A stretch of 64,000 nucleotides of DNA from Castellaniella sp. (GTDB lineage: Bacteria; Pseudomonadota; Gammaproteobacteria; Burkholderiales; Burkholderiaceae_B), in assembly GCF_034675845.1 (NCBI RefSeq), contig NZ_JAUCCU010000002.1:248001-312000 (forward strand). The letters run 5' to 3'. This document shows, piece after piece, positions 33,601 to 41,874 of this stretch. A program made the translations under genes and the position numbers. Numbering within the stretch: position 1 is the first letter of the stretch; each line of letters begins with the position of its first letter. The notes beneath the pieces are model-generated. The model had not been told where the DNA came from. It ran no database searches and was given only the letters and a program-made list of their open reading frames with translations.

Positions 33601-34507
33601 TATCCAGGCGCAATTGGCGCAAGCGTGCGGTGATCTGGTCGATGGCCTGGTCGGCGAAGCGGGCTTCGGCGCCATCGCCATCTGCCAAAACACCGGTAAA
33701 GCCCATGGCTTGGCTGAGCTGGCTGGTGGACAGGACCTTGGACCAGGCTTCGAAGCCCGGGATGTGGTCGCACTGGGTGATCAGCAGATGGATGGGGAAA
33801 CGCCGGTCGAACAGGCGGATCAGTTGGTTGATGTGTTCGCGCAGGGCTTGGCCCTGGCTGGCCAGGGTGTCTTCAGAGGCCTGGATGAGCTGGTCGGCGG
33901 TGACGCACAGGACCAGGCCGTTAATCCCTTCCTTGAGGCGGTATTTTGAGAGCAATTCCAGGATGCGATTCCACTCGGCCTGGTCGGTTTCGGTGTTGTC
34001 GGCCGCAACATAGCGCCCCGCTGTGTCCAGAATCACGGCGCGATTGAGAAACCACCATTCGCAGTTTTCAGTGGGTTCGATGATGTCTTGGGGGGCCGTG
34101 CCGCGCACCAGGCTGCCTGGCCGGGATTGGGTGATGGCGGTGGTCTTGCCGCTGCCAGGCTGACCAATCACCATGTACCAGGGCAGGGCATAGATGGGGT
34201 TGCCGTGGCGGCGCAGGCTGGAGCGACGCAACGAGGCGATTGTTTGCTTCCATTTCTGGTTAAGCCGCGTCAGGCCTGCAGGGGTGTCGTTCTGACTGCG
34301 CCCGTGGATTTCGGAAGCGGCGAGCTTTGCCCGCGACCGCGTCACGAGCCACAGGCGACGCAAGAGCTTATAACTGAGCCAAATGCCGATGCAGCCGAAG
34401 AAAACCGCGAGCGCCCCCCAGGCCGGCCACATGAGATACATGGCCAGAATCCAGCTGAATAAGGCCAAGGCGATGAGTTGCAGGAACCTGAGCAGAAAGG
34501 TTTTCAT
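30665..34507 (-). CDS. tssM: T6SS membrane-complex protein TssM with C-terminal LysM domain
   Basis: 1280 residues, longer than common TssM. Two N-terminal membrane helices (about 4-24 and 29-46) precede a cytoplasmic NTPase-like domain with Walker A GQPGSGKT (115-122). A third helix follows around LATLTWLCLCLAALGFLLVS, then a large periplasmic part with ImcF-related and TssM C-terminal beta domains. A Pro-rich linker (about 1203-1229) leads into a LysM domain at about 1230-1273 (HKVLVGDTLYSLARHYGTTI, then NDNLILIGRTLKIP). LysM binds peptidoglycan glycan, which would anchor the complex. Normally this job is done by an OmpA/TagL-like domain on TssL or a separate protein, and none is seen here. 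It overlaps tssL by four bases (ATGA). Confidence 0.95.
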   Translation of the reverse strand: MKTFLLRFLQLIALALFSWILAMYLMWPAWGALAVFFGCIGIWLSYKLLRRLWLVTRSRAKLAASEIHGRSQNDTPAGLTRLNQKWKQTIASLRRSSLRRHGNPIYALPWYMVIGQPGSGKTTAITQSRPGSLVRGTAPQDIIEPTENCEWWFLNRAVILDTAGRYVAADNTETDQAEWNRILELLSKYRLKEGINGLVLCVTADQLIQASEDTLASQGQALREHINQLIRLFDRRFPIHLLITQCDHIPGFEAWSKVLSTSQLSQAMGFTGVLADGDGAEARFADQAIDQITARLRQLRLDTAVQGLDLSPELLLFPDEIERLRAGLKQFLAASMGNSPYLEQPLLRGIFLTSAHQDGQHWPDILDQKTGNTRPVPVRKGLFLHDVFEYVLPADRSAWQPTIIVDRWRQATRNLATLTWLCLCLAALGFLLVSYYQTRTSLLQIRDAYPKTSLNKDQPAQERIQALRGMLSIINLIDDHEQQWATRWLAFSPDLIGLENDIKSNYVDGYRELLERNRREVIIPALQQDDPAHEQAYSAAILTLTRNINQTQARIQGADYEQLLKMPQAPEQITATLGLDLPSSLDGAPAQMAAAFKAWSPTNAPWLEDTATSDRTLLQQAIDQTDHFPWLLSWANHQSGLSPVALRDFWLPGSQGTNHNEIPPAMTLVGYQRIEKQLDEIGQALNQSTDFQFKKGAFEAWYASERLNTWRSFAWSFDQGEQLITNEPAWRDLVTRVDTVTSPYYLFFDRLNAEFAGTPDTELPGWLQFSREFSTQRRVSSDNISLDKASAIIQTINTIGTRILHPEIKGHVTAAAGTTLNRSIQGVQAFSDYAKQFDVAAAKALEGTGQAYQLSADYFSLGTNPKAASSDLQTAQDSLNAFRKASGYNQPDDQMIWKLVGGPLRILTQYALEQASCHIQQAWEHDVLWKTQLAVSSREANDQLFGDQGSVWAFADGPLKPFVQRQASGFSLLVKDGYKAPLNADFLPFLNRSVNTRVESVVKTKQAEAVKGKSANILITARPLGVNEGAKAQPYAAILSIQCSQQEVTLDNFNMAVTNSFDWSPEQCGDVTLRIDIDDLTLTQRYPGPMGMARFLTDFKDGEHIFTPADFPQSQARLDALDVRTIHVRYDFTGADQLLAMADQLSYLAETDTPAAGVGVTPARVALKIPDRVGQCWTAGPPRQTASTLPLYIQQRADLLLNPLPEPDPVQAPEPPPPPPPKPAPPERTHKVLVGDTLYSLARHYGTTIEALQKLNHIKNDNLILIGRTLKIPPTESNPT

Positions 34508-35172
34508 AGGTTGATGGCCTGACGGAATTGCTGGACGGCCTGGGTGAGCTGTGTGTGCATGATCAGCGCCAGCCCCAGCACAAACAGGGGAGGGACCAGA
34601 ATCAGCAACAGGCGCTGTAGAGAAAACCGTGATCGCAGGCTACGCCGGCCTGATTTGCTTTGAGCAGAGTAGGCGGCAGGGAACATACGGCTATCGGCAG
34701 CGGCGTTATGTTGACTGGCCTGAGGCAGCAGGCGGTATTGCTTCATGCGGATGTCGGTGAGGTCTGCCGTATTGGTCGCCGTGCTGTAACGGCCCTGGAA
34801 TCCCAGGCACAGGCACAGCAGATAGACTTCGCGCAAATCGTGGTCCTGCGGGCCTAATTGGTCCAGGCGTTCGAAGAATTCGCGTCCGGCCATGCCGGTC
34901 TGAAAGTACCGGCGCTGCAATAAAAATGGCTGCCAGGCGTGTTCGTCGGCCCAATGGCGCCGCCGGGATATGGTTTCGTCGGCCCAGGCCAGAACAGGGT
35001 ATAGCGCCGCGCGAAAGCTGTCGGCACTGGCACCTTGGTGCAGGGCCTGGGCATGGCCCTGGTCGATCAACTGGTCTATCGTGCCCGAGAGTTCTTCCGG
35101 GGTGATGTCTGACTGGTGTTGAAAGCCCTGTATCCGGGCCAGCAGCAAGGTAAAGCAGTCAACTAATGGCAT
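34504..35172 (-). CDS. tssL: T6SS membrane-complex protein TssL (short, DotU type)
   Basis: 222 residues. A cytoplasmic DotU domain has the conserved ADETISRRRHWADEHAWQPF and FFERLDQLGPQDHDLREVYL, ending LCLGFQGRY. A single C-terminal transmembrane helix follows (LLLILVPPLFVLGLALIM). There is no periplasmic OmpA extension, so this TssL cannot bind peptidoglycan itself; the LysM tail of the neighbouring TssM may do so. It binds TssK and TssM. It starts 3 bp after tssK. Confidence 0.94.
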   Translation of the reverse strand: MPLVDCFTLLLARIQGFQHQSDITPEELSGTIDQLIDQGHAQALHQGASADSFRAALYPVLAWADETISRRRHWADEHAWQPFLLQRRYFQTGMAGREFFERLDQLGPQDHDLREVYLLCLCLGFQGRYSTATNTADLTDIRMKQYRLLPQASQHNAAADSRMFPAAYSAQSKSGRRSLRSRFSLQRLLLILVPPLFVLGLALIMHTQLTQAVQQFRQAINL

Positions 35173-35175
35173 GGG

Positions 35176-36567
35176 TCAGCCTCGTAGCACGATGATCTGG
35201 GCACGTAGGTCGTCCGGGGCATCAGCCCAGAACAGGCCGATTTCGGCTGCCTGGACGATTTGTTCCCATTCGGCGCTCATTTGTTCGATGCGGAAATAGC
35301 GGGCATTGGCGCGTTTTGGGATGCCTTGAGGCGGGGCGCTGAGCTCGATGAGGTCCGTGCCTGGCAGGGCATGGTCGATGAGAGACGGCAAGGCCTTGGG
35401 GGCTGCCAGACGGGCCAGCCGCAGGAAGTCCTGCACCGAGCTATCCCATTTTTTAGTCGATTGCAGCATGAGATAAAACCGATTGCGCGCTGCAAAGTGG
35501 TCGCGGGCGATAGAGGCCACCCGATAGTCGTCCATGGGTTCCAGCGTCACACGGAATTCGGGGCCAGCGGAGATGTCGTTCAGCAGTCGGCTGATGAGTT
35601 GTCGTGCGCTGAGGAAGCAGGCTTGTTGATTGAGGTGGTCGTAGGCGGGCAGGCCAGTATCGTTGGGTTGGTCGCGGCGCCGACCCAGTGCGTCGAAGGC
35701 TTCGCTGAAGGTGCTGAGTTCGCCCACGCAGCCACGCAGGACGCCGTATATTTCCCAGGGGTGGATTTGTGGGGTTTCGGCCAGATGGGTCAGGGAGGGA
35801 ACCTGGCGATTGAGTGCCTGCAGGGCTTGCATCAGCGTGAAGTAGCTGGCGTCCAGTTCTTGTTGCAGATCAGCGGGGATCTTGTATTCGGCCAATTGGC
35901 GCATGCGGCCAGAGAGGTCGTCGCGGATATCGCGCAACAGATTTTGCAAGGTGGCCGAGCCCGATAGGTGATAGCAGGGAGGCACGTGGTTGCTGTTGAA
36001 CTGGATGACGTCATTGGTGCGCTGCAACTGGCCGATGGGAATCAGGTCATAGTCGTCCAGCGCATCGAGTTCAGGGCCGAAAAATACCCGGACGATGTGC
36101 TTGATGATGGGGACTTGGGCGACGGGGCCGTCACCGTACAGATCGGGGGTTTCCTGACCATCGGCCTGGGATGCATAGCGGGTAGAAGCCAGGGCCGCGT
36201 CATCGAATGCATCGACGACGGTGACGTTGGGATAGGCGACGGCGAGTTTTTTCAGGCCCAGATAAATATCCAGCGGCTGGTCGGTATCTGTCCAGACGGT
36301 TTCGAAGGATCTGGGGGCAATGATGGCATTGCCGGGAAATTCGACATAGGTATTGGGCCGGAAGATCAGTTGGGCTTCGCGCACATCGATATGTCGGGCC
36401 ACCAGGCCTTCCGGGGCGAACTCCAGGCTGCCGACCCCCCAGCCGTAGGGGGAAGCCAACTGATACAGCGGCTTTTGGAGAAACTGCAGGTGCAGGTCTT
36501 GGCGCTGCAGGTGCTGGGGTTGCAGAAACAGCCCCTGATGCCAATAGGTTGCAGTGCGAAAATCCAT
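35176..36567 (-). CDS. tssK: T6SS baseplate protein TssK
   Basis: 463 residues with the TssK N-terminal signature YWHQGLFLQPQHLQRQDLHL and the following GWGVGSLEFAPEGLV. The middle helical hairpin region and the C-terminal head that contacts TssL/TssM follow. TssK trimers link the baseplate to the membrane complex. It is placed between tssJ and tssL with 11-bp and 3-bp gaps, so the genes are co-translated. Confidence 0.96.
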   Translation of the reverse strand: MDFRTATYWHQGLFLQPQHLQRQDLHLQFLQKPLYQLASPYGWGVGSLEFAPEGLVARHIDVREAQLIFRPNTYVEFPGNAIIAPRSFETVWTDTDQPLDIYLGLKKLAVAYPNVTVVDAFDDAALASTRYASQADGQETPDLYGDGPVAQVPIIKHIVRVFFGPELDALDDYDLIPIGQLQRTNDVIQFNSNHVPPCYHLSGSATLQNLLRDIRDDLSGRMRQLAEYKIPADLQQELDASYFTLMQALQALNRQVPSLTHLAETPQIHPWEIYGVLRGCVGELSTFSEAFDALGRRRDQPNDTGLPAYDHLNQQACFLSARQLISRLLNDISAGPEFRVTLEPMDDYRVASIARDHFAARNRFYLMLQSTKKWDSSVQDFLRLARLAAPKALPSLIDHALPGTDLIELSAPPQGIPKRANARYFRIEQMSAEWEQIVQAAEIGLFWADAPDDLRAQIIVLRG

Positions 36568-36578
36568 GTGCGAGATCC

Positions 36579-37286
36579 TTAGTTGCGGAGCTTTCTGGCG
36601 GCCGACGAGGAGGCTTCTGCTGCGTCTCGGGCCTGGCTGCTGGTATCGATTTCTAGGTTCTTGTTGTCCAGCGGCACGGACTCGATGTTGGGTTTGGCGT
36701 CGGCATCGAAGGTCAGGCTCTGGGCATTGGTGATGCGTTGCCTGCCTAACTGGAGTTTCAGGGCCAGGTGGGCAGGCTGCGCGGTATAGGTAGTGCTGAT
36801 CATACCGCTGCTGTCCATGTTCAGTGGGATACGGAATAATTTTGCCGCATCGTCGGGTGAAAAATGGTAGTAGCCTACGATCAGGCCGACAAAGCGTGCG
36901 TCCTGCACCCGGTCCAGAGTCAATATGGTGTGCTTGTCGGGGCTGACGACATAACGGTCAAGTTGCAGTATGTCTTTATCGGCATTGCCGCTGGCCAGGA
37001 CCTGTTTTAATTTATCGGTATCTTTCAGGGCGCTGGTGAAGGTTTTGTCATCGGCGACCTGAAAAACCCCCAGGACCACGGTGTGTGGGCGGTTGAAGTA
37101 ATCGTTCAGATTGGCGTCGCTGTCCAGCTCGATCTGGATGGCGCCACGGGCATAGTCCCAGGCGACTTCGGCTTTGGCTTCTTTGGAGGTGTTTCCGCCC
37201 AGGGCCGAGTTCACGCTGGAGCACCCGCCTGCCAGGGATGCCAGGCAGATCAGCACGAACAGCGATAATAGGCGTGTGGGGGGCAT
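36579..37286 (-). CDS. tssJ: T6SS outer-membrane lipoprotein TssJ
   Basis: 235 residues from MPPTRLLSLFVLICLASLAG. The signal peptide ends in a lipobox-like LAGGC with Cys22 as the probable lipidation site; the -3 position is Ala rather than the usual Leu. The TssJ beta-sandwich follows (VLGVFQVADDKTFTSALKD, then VGLIVGYYHF near the end). A C-terminal tail of about 60 residues after the core is longer than typical and rich in Ala/Ser. The upstream in-frame extension of 45 codons crosses the promoter region and was rejected. It heads the tssJKLM-BCD run, 83 bp from the divergent gene at 37370. Confidence 0.88.
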   Translation of the reverse strand: MPPTRLLSLFVLICLASLAGGCSSVNSALGGNTSKEAKAEVAWDYARGAIQIELDSDANLNDYFNRPHTVVLGVFQVADDKTFTSALKDTDKLKQVLASGNADKDILQLDRYVVSPDKHTILTLDRVQDARFVGLIVGYYHFSPDDAAKLFRIPLNMDSSGMISTTYTAQPAHLALKLQLGRQRITNAQSLTFDADAKPNIESVPLDNKNLEIDTSSQARDAAEASSSAARKLRN

Positions 37287-37369
37287 GCGAAACCTTGTGC
37301 TGGGGTGAACAAAAAAATACACTGCCCCTGGATGGATTAACCCTTTTCCAGAAGGCTGGATTATAGCCC

Positions 37370-38164
37370 ATGTCGATCTTTCAACCTTGTCGTGGTGGTG
37401 CTGGTATATACGGTAAATCATGCTTTGGCGCGCTATTCCTGATGTCGTTTCTCATGATCGGAGGCACGCGTCTGGCTCAGGCTGGCCAACAGGTTCCTGT
37501 GCTGTCCATTACTTACGATACGGTGGCTAAAACCACCGATGAAAAGACCTGTTGGGATGTGATCGTCAGCGATCGCCAACTGGCCCAGCGCCAATATGAA
37601 CAGCAGCCCTGGGTGGTCAAATACTGGAAGCCTATTTTGGGGGCTGTCCTGGGTGGTGCGGTGGCGTATCAATTTACCGGAAACTATGGACCTACCCACC
37701 AAAAATGGACATACCCCACGGTGGCGGGGGGGATGGCGGTGGGCGCTTTGGCGGGGCCGGGTGCCGTGCTGGGGGGGTACGGCCTGGGGACACTGGCATA
37801 TGCCTATATTCCAGGCAAGCTGCCGGTGGTGGCGGCGGTCAGTTTATTAGGGGCGATATTGGGCGATAAAGCCTTTGATTTTTTGTTTCCCGATAAGCCT
37901 TCGAAAGACCTGCTGGCCCCCGTGCAACCCGGCCAATATCTGGCCGAGCAGCAGTTCTATATCGAGACCAGCTGCTTATCCAGACCCAAGACACAATATA
38001 CCGAGAGCGCCTACCAGGTAGTCTACGAATTCCAGGGTCAACGCCATACGGTCAGCGTGCCTAGATTCCCAGGCGACACCATAGAGTTGGACGCCAATGG
38101 CAAGCCTGTCATGCTGCGACCGACGCCGACCCAGCAGATCAGGGTCAAGGAGATCCCACAATAG
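37370..38164 (+). CDS. Secreted/membrane protein with glycine-rich helices inside the T6SS block, opposite strand
   Basis: 264 residues. An N-terminal signal-like segment (R8, K16, then FGALFLMSFLMIGG, ending LAQA) would be followed by a periplasmic region. A central glycine-zipper stretch (WKPILGAVLGGAVAYQF, VAGGMAVGALAGPGAVLGGY and LPVVAAVSLLGAILG) can insert in membranes, and a polar C-terminal domain follows. Three Cys residues, in CWDV, SCLS and the N-terminus, could allow a disulfide. I do not recognise the family. It is the only gene on the plus strand between tssE and tssA, divergent from tssJ and overlapping the end of a pentapeptide gene. An immunity or envelope-anchoring role is conceivable but unproven. 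Confidence 0.65.
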   Translation: MSIFQPCRGGAGIYGKSCFGALFLMSFLMIGGTRLAQAGQQVPVLSITYDTVAKTTDEKTCWDVIVSDRQLAQRQYEQQPWVVKYWKPILGAVLGGAVAYQFTGNYGPTHQKWTYPTVAGGMAVGALAGPGAVLGGYGLGTLAYAYIPGKLPVVAAVSLLGAILGDKAFDFLFPDKPSKDLLAPVQPGQYLAEQQFYIETSCLSRPKTQYTESAYQVVYEFQGQRHTVSVPRFPGDTIELDANGKPVMLRPTPTQQIRVKEIPQ

Positions 38165-39197
38165 GGGCCCAATCGCCTGGCGGAGGTGGGGCGCTGTCGG
38201 GTATGCGCAGGGTTTCATTGACGCGGGCACCTTCCCATTGGGCAGAGGCGTCGCTGATATCGTCCAGGCCACAGACATCAAACTGGGTATGGCGCAAGCT
38301 GGCTCCGTCCAGCACTGCGGACGACAGGTCGCACAGCTTCAGGCGGGCTTCGTCCCACACGCTGCCGCTGGCGTCGATGTCTTCCATTTGGCAGGTGGAA
38401 AACTGGCTGTGCTGGCAGCGGGTTTTATGCATGACGGCATAGGAAAAATCACAGACTTCAAAGCGGGCGTGAGAAAGATCTGCCCCGCTGAGATCCGCCA
38501 GGGCCAGATGGACGCGTTCGGCTCGTACGCCTTTGAAACTGGCACCGTTCAGTTTGGCCTGAGTAAATTGCGTGTCGATCAGGGTGCAGTCGGAAAAATC
38601 CGCGTTTTCCAGTTGGGCGTCGATGAACAGGGTTTGGTCCAGAGTGCAGTCCGGAAAGCGTTGGCCGGTGAGTTTGGCCTGCATGAACAGGGCCTGGTTC
38701 ATGTGGTTGTTCTCAAAGATGACCTGGCTGAGATCAGAGGATTCAACTGATAGATTTTTCAGGCAGGCGCCCGTCAGATTGGTGGCTTCCAGAAAGCAGT
38801 GGTCCAGTTGGGCCAGAGACAGGTCGGTCTGGATCATTTGGGCCTGAGTCAGGGTGCAGCGATCCAGTCGGCAGCCGGAAAAATCGGCTTCGGTAGCCTC
38901 GATGCGGTTCAGGCTGACCTGGGTAAATTGTGCGGTGGACACATTGGCGTTCTGTAGCTGGGCATCGTCCAGAATGCAGCGCGTGATGGTGGCGCCCAGC
39001 CACTGGCTGCCACCCAGCAGGGCCTGGCTGAAGTCGCATTCTTCAAAGATGGCCTGGCAAAAATTGACCCGGCGCAGATCGGCCTGCTGAAAAATCACCC
39101 CATGGAACGTGATGCCGGAAAAATCCGTGTCGGCCAGTTTGGCCTTGGCCAGATTGGCGTCTTTCAGGGTGTTGTCGATGATGGTGGGCGCGGTCAT
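38145..39197 (-). CDS. Pentapeptide-repeat protein, copy 2
   Basis: 350 residues made almost wholly of A(D/N)L/F-type pentapeptide repeats (DANLAKAKLADTDFSG, EECDFSQALL, TEADFSGCRL, NLTGACLKNLSVESSDLSQV), which fold as a right-handed quadrilateral beta-helix. It is paralogous to the protein at 42950-43993 and to the C-terminal half of the fusion at 44013-46265. Its start overlaps the DUF2169 gene by four bases. Pentapeptide proteins linked to DUF2169 genes behind VgrG are known in several T6SS loci; the exact function is unknown. Confidence 0.88.
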   Translation of the reverse strand: MTAPTIIDNTLKDANLAKAKLADTDFSGITFHGVIFQQADLRRVNFCQAIFEECDFSQALLGGSQWLGATITRCILDDAQLQNANVSTAQFTQVSLNRIEATEADFSGCRLDRCTLTQAQMIQTDLSLAQLDHCFLEATNLTGACLKNLSVESSDLSQVIFENNHMNQALFMQAKLTGQRFPDCTLDQTLFIDAQLENADFSDCTLIDTQFTQAKLNGASFKGVRAERVHLALADLSGADLSHARFEVCDFSYAVMHKTRCQHSQFSTCQMEDIDASGSVWDEARLKLCDLSSAVLDGASLRHTQFDVCGLDDISDASAQWEGARVNETLRIPDSAPPPPGDWAPIVGSP

Positions 39198-40232
39198 GGG
39201 GAGTTTTTACCAGACGGTTGCTGCATATCACCCTGTTCGATGATGTGCAGCAGGGATTCAATTTCAGTGAAGAAACCGCTCAGGTTGCCAGCCCGCTGGG
39301 CAATGAGCTGGGCAAATTGCTGTGTGTGGGGGTTGGCCATCAGCACCTGCATGACGTGATCGTCATCCAGGCCGTGTTGCGCCAAGGCCGCCTGGAATCG
39401 CAATTTTTGTTGGCGGATGTCTTCGTGCAGGGGGTGCTCGGTGGGCAGCTTGTCCGGGATGCCCGGCATGACGCTGGAGATATCGCCCGCGTGGTGGGCG
39501 GCCATGGCTTGCACGCAGGACTGCAGATAGTGTTCTGTGGGGTGCGCCGGGGCATCCGCAGGTTCCAGGGCCACCAGCAGGGCGTTGATGTCGTGTCCCT
39601 CGGTGCTGCGGGTGGGGGCCAGGGCACGGTAAATGACCAGGCCCTGCGTCAGGCTGGGCAGCAGCCATAGGGTTTCGATCTTGGCTTGCAGTTCGGCGAA
39701 GCGGTGGCTGCCGTCGGGCTGGGTCTGGTGGACGAAAAACCGCGGCTGGGCTGACGGCACGACCCCATGCAAATGGGGGTGCTGCGGGTGCATGGACTGC
39801 AGGTGGATGGTTTCGCCACCGGCCCAGTAGGGTGTGGCGGGAGATGGCGGGTCTGTTTGCGGAATGAAAAAGGGGCCTGCCGCAGTGTCTGCTTGCGTCA
39901 GCTGGACCGACAGGCAGGCGCCGGGCGCCTGGACGGTGATCTGCGCCGCCTGTCGCGGGGGGGCCTGCCAGCCGCCCGCGATGTGCAATTCGCCTTGCAG
40001 CTTGGGCCAGCCGGGCATCCAGATCCTCGCCCAGCAAGCGGGTGAACTGGGTCCACGGAATATCGGGATTGGGAGCCGTGGGGGCGTCGGGATCGGGGCT
40101 TAGGGCAAAGGGTGCAATCAGGCCCAGGGCCAAGGCCTGCTGCTGGTTGTCCAGGCACAGGCTGCGCCGCGTCAGCCGCGTATCGGGCGGCAGAATGCAG
40201 GCGAAACGGGGCATATCCAGCGCCATTGTCAC
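39194..40232 (-). pseudogene. Frameshifted DUF2169 (T6SS adaptor-like) gene
   Basis: The N-terminal part (MTMALDMPRFACILPPDTRL, then GLIAPFALSP and LLGEDLDAR) is read in one frame from 40232. From about 40010 the homologous continuation (WPKLQGELHI, then PQTDPPSPATPYWAGGETIH) is in the next frame to 39194. The intact paralogue at 44013-46265 runs DEAWPKLRGEL through the same point, so one extra base near 40003-40013 explains the break. Both halves are otherwise free of stops. DUF2169 proteins act as adaptors loading effectors onto VgrG in other bacteria (e.g. for Tde2 in Agrobacterium). It could be a real inactivation, a sequencing error or, less likely, recoding. An ATG at 40016-40018 might allow the C-terminal part to be made separately. 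Confidence 0.75.
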
Positions 40233-41857
40233 CTACCCCCCAGGCGTTTGGCCCGGCGGGCGGCAGCCGTCACCCGGGAGTGGGCCGCGATCACGGACTT
40301 GTCCAGCTTGGCAACGGATTCTTCCATCAGCCGGGCTTTGAGTTCGGCGGCTTGCAATCGCGTTTCAAGCGCCGCGTTACTGGCGTCGGCGGCAAGCAGC
40401 CCCGCCTGAATCGCGGCCAGATCCGTCGAGGTGGGCAATGGGCCACCCGGTGCCAGAATCGTGATGGCTCCGCCAATGCTGATACCGGTGCTGTCGATGG
40501 TCAGATTGGTTGTTGCCCCAAAGGCCAGTTTGACGCTTGCTCCGTTGCAGGTCAGCGCATTGCCGCCGTGTCCGATATTGGCATGCGTGTCGTCCAGCAC
40601 CATCACCCCTTTGCCAGCCTCTGCCTGAATGGTCTTGTTGGTTCTGACCCGTAATGCGGTGTTTTGGGCGGCGCGGATGGTGGTGCCTTCGTCGTTGATT
40701 TGCAGTCTGTTGTAACTGACAGAGATGCCGTTCCCGCTGACAACCTGGAGAGCATGAAGGGGGCTGTAGCTCCAAATGCTGCCTTTTGCCTTGTTGGTGA
40801 TTTGCTGTCCCCACGTCTGGATCAAGCCGCTGTTATCGAGGTCCAGTCTGGATCCATTGGTGGTGAAAGCATCTGGTTTCGTGGTGAAGCGGGTAATGCT
40901 GGCGTCATCGGTGACCTGTTCGTATTGCAGGTCGGCGGTGGCTGTGGACAGGGTGATTCCTGTGGTGTTCAGGCTGATGCCTGCGGAGCCGGTTGCACCG
41001 GTGGGCGCGCGCACCCCGAGAAAGGCCGCCGCGACTTTGTTCAACGACAGCACGGCCGCCGGTTTGTTGTTGTATTGACCGTCTTCTAGTTTGTCGAGGG
41101 CAATTTTTAGAATGGTGCTGATGGCGACCAGGGGGTAGAGCCCCAGTGAGATAGCGGAAAAAATGTATGTGGGCAGGCGGTCTTCGAGCTCCAGGCTGCT
41201 GGTGCTCTTTCTGGACTCAGCCATTTCGTTCTTGGCGGCTTGGATGGCGGCTGCCTGTTTTTCCAGCTCGGCTTCTTGTTTTGGATCTTTAGGCGATCCG
41301 GATTTTACGGCGGCGTCGTAGTCCTCTTTTTCCTTATCGTATTTTTTCTGAGCTTCGTCGATTTTTGCTTTGTTTTCTGTTTCATTTTTTTCGTTTTCCT
41401 TGTCGACTTTATCGTTTTCTTCGTTGGTTTGCAGGGCGGCTTTGGCGATGATCGTGGCGGCAGCCCCCAGCAGGAGGGCCGCTTGTGCGCCGATCAAGAC
41501 CTTGATGGCGGTTTTGATGGCGGTTGTTTTGGCATAGCTGACGACGTCCCCCCCTGTGGAGATCGACTGGTTGTCATCGCTGTGCGAAGCAACGCCCGCG
41601 CTTTCTGCGATGGTGTAGCTTTTCTTGAATTCGTGTCCAGTCGATAGCCCGGCTTCAAAGGTAGCCCCAATGGACACCCCGGTTTTCATGGCGGCCGAGA
41701 ATTCGTTAACGACGCCCAGGGTAATTTCGTTTTTTACCCCATAGGACATGGAGAAATCGGTACCGGCGGCGATGGTGGCTTTGCCTTCACCGTACCAGCC
41801 GAATTTTTTACCCTTGGTGTGTTCGACGATGCCGGTGTTTTCTGCGGATTCTGCCAT
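40229..41857 (-). CDS. Unrecognised T6SS payload protein, copy 2 (two-helix, coiled-coil, beta-rich)
   Basis: 542 residues. The N-terminal beta-rich region shares GIVEHTKGKKFGWYGEGKAT and SYGVKNEITLGV with the paralogue at 46265. A hydrophobic helix (about 115-140), a highly charged Lys/Glu/Asn coiled coil (143-215) and a second hydrophobic segment (229-253) follow. A long repetitive beta region comes next (GISVSYNRLQINDEGTTIRA, then IQAEAGKGVMVLDD and LTIDSTGISIGG), reminiscent of the gp5/VgrG needle, with a helical basic tail (AAARRAKRLGGR). No known family assigned. It ends in an ATGA overlap with the DUF2169 gene. It may be an effector, a needle extension or a pore former; the evidence is positional. 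Confidence 0.65.
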   Translation of the reverse strand: MAESAENTGIVEHTKGKKFGWYGEGKATIAAGTDFSMSYGVKNEITLGVVNEFSAAMKTGVSIGATFEAGLSTGHEFKKSYTIAESAGVASHSDDNQSISTGGDVVSYAKTTAIKTAIKVLIGAQAALLLGAAATIIAKAALQTNEENDKVDKENEKNETENKAKIDEAQKKYDKEKEDYDAAVKSGSPKDPKQEAELEKQAAAIQAAKNEMAESRKSTSSLELEDRLPTYIFSAISLGLYPLVAISTILKIALDKLEDGQYNNKPAAVLSLNKVAAAFLGVRAPTGATGSAGISLNTTGITLSTATADLQYEQVTDDASITRFTTKPDAFTTNGSRLDLDNSGLIQTWGQQITNKAKGSIWSYSPLHALQVVSGNGISVSYNRLQINDEGTTIRAAQNTALRVRTNKTIQAEAGKGVMVLDDTHANIGHGGNALTCNGASVKLAFGATTNLTIDSTGISIGGAITILAPGGPLPTSTDLAAIQAGLLAADASNAALETRLQAAELKARLMEESVAKLDKSVIAAHSRVTAAARRAKRLGGR

Positions 41858-41874
41858 GGGAGGGCCTTTATGGG

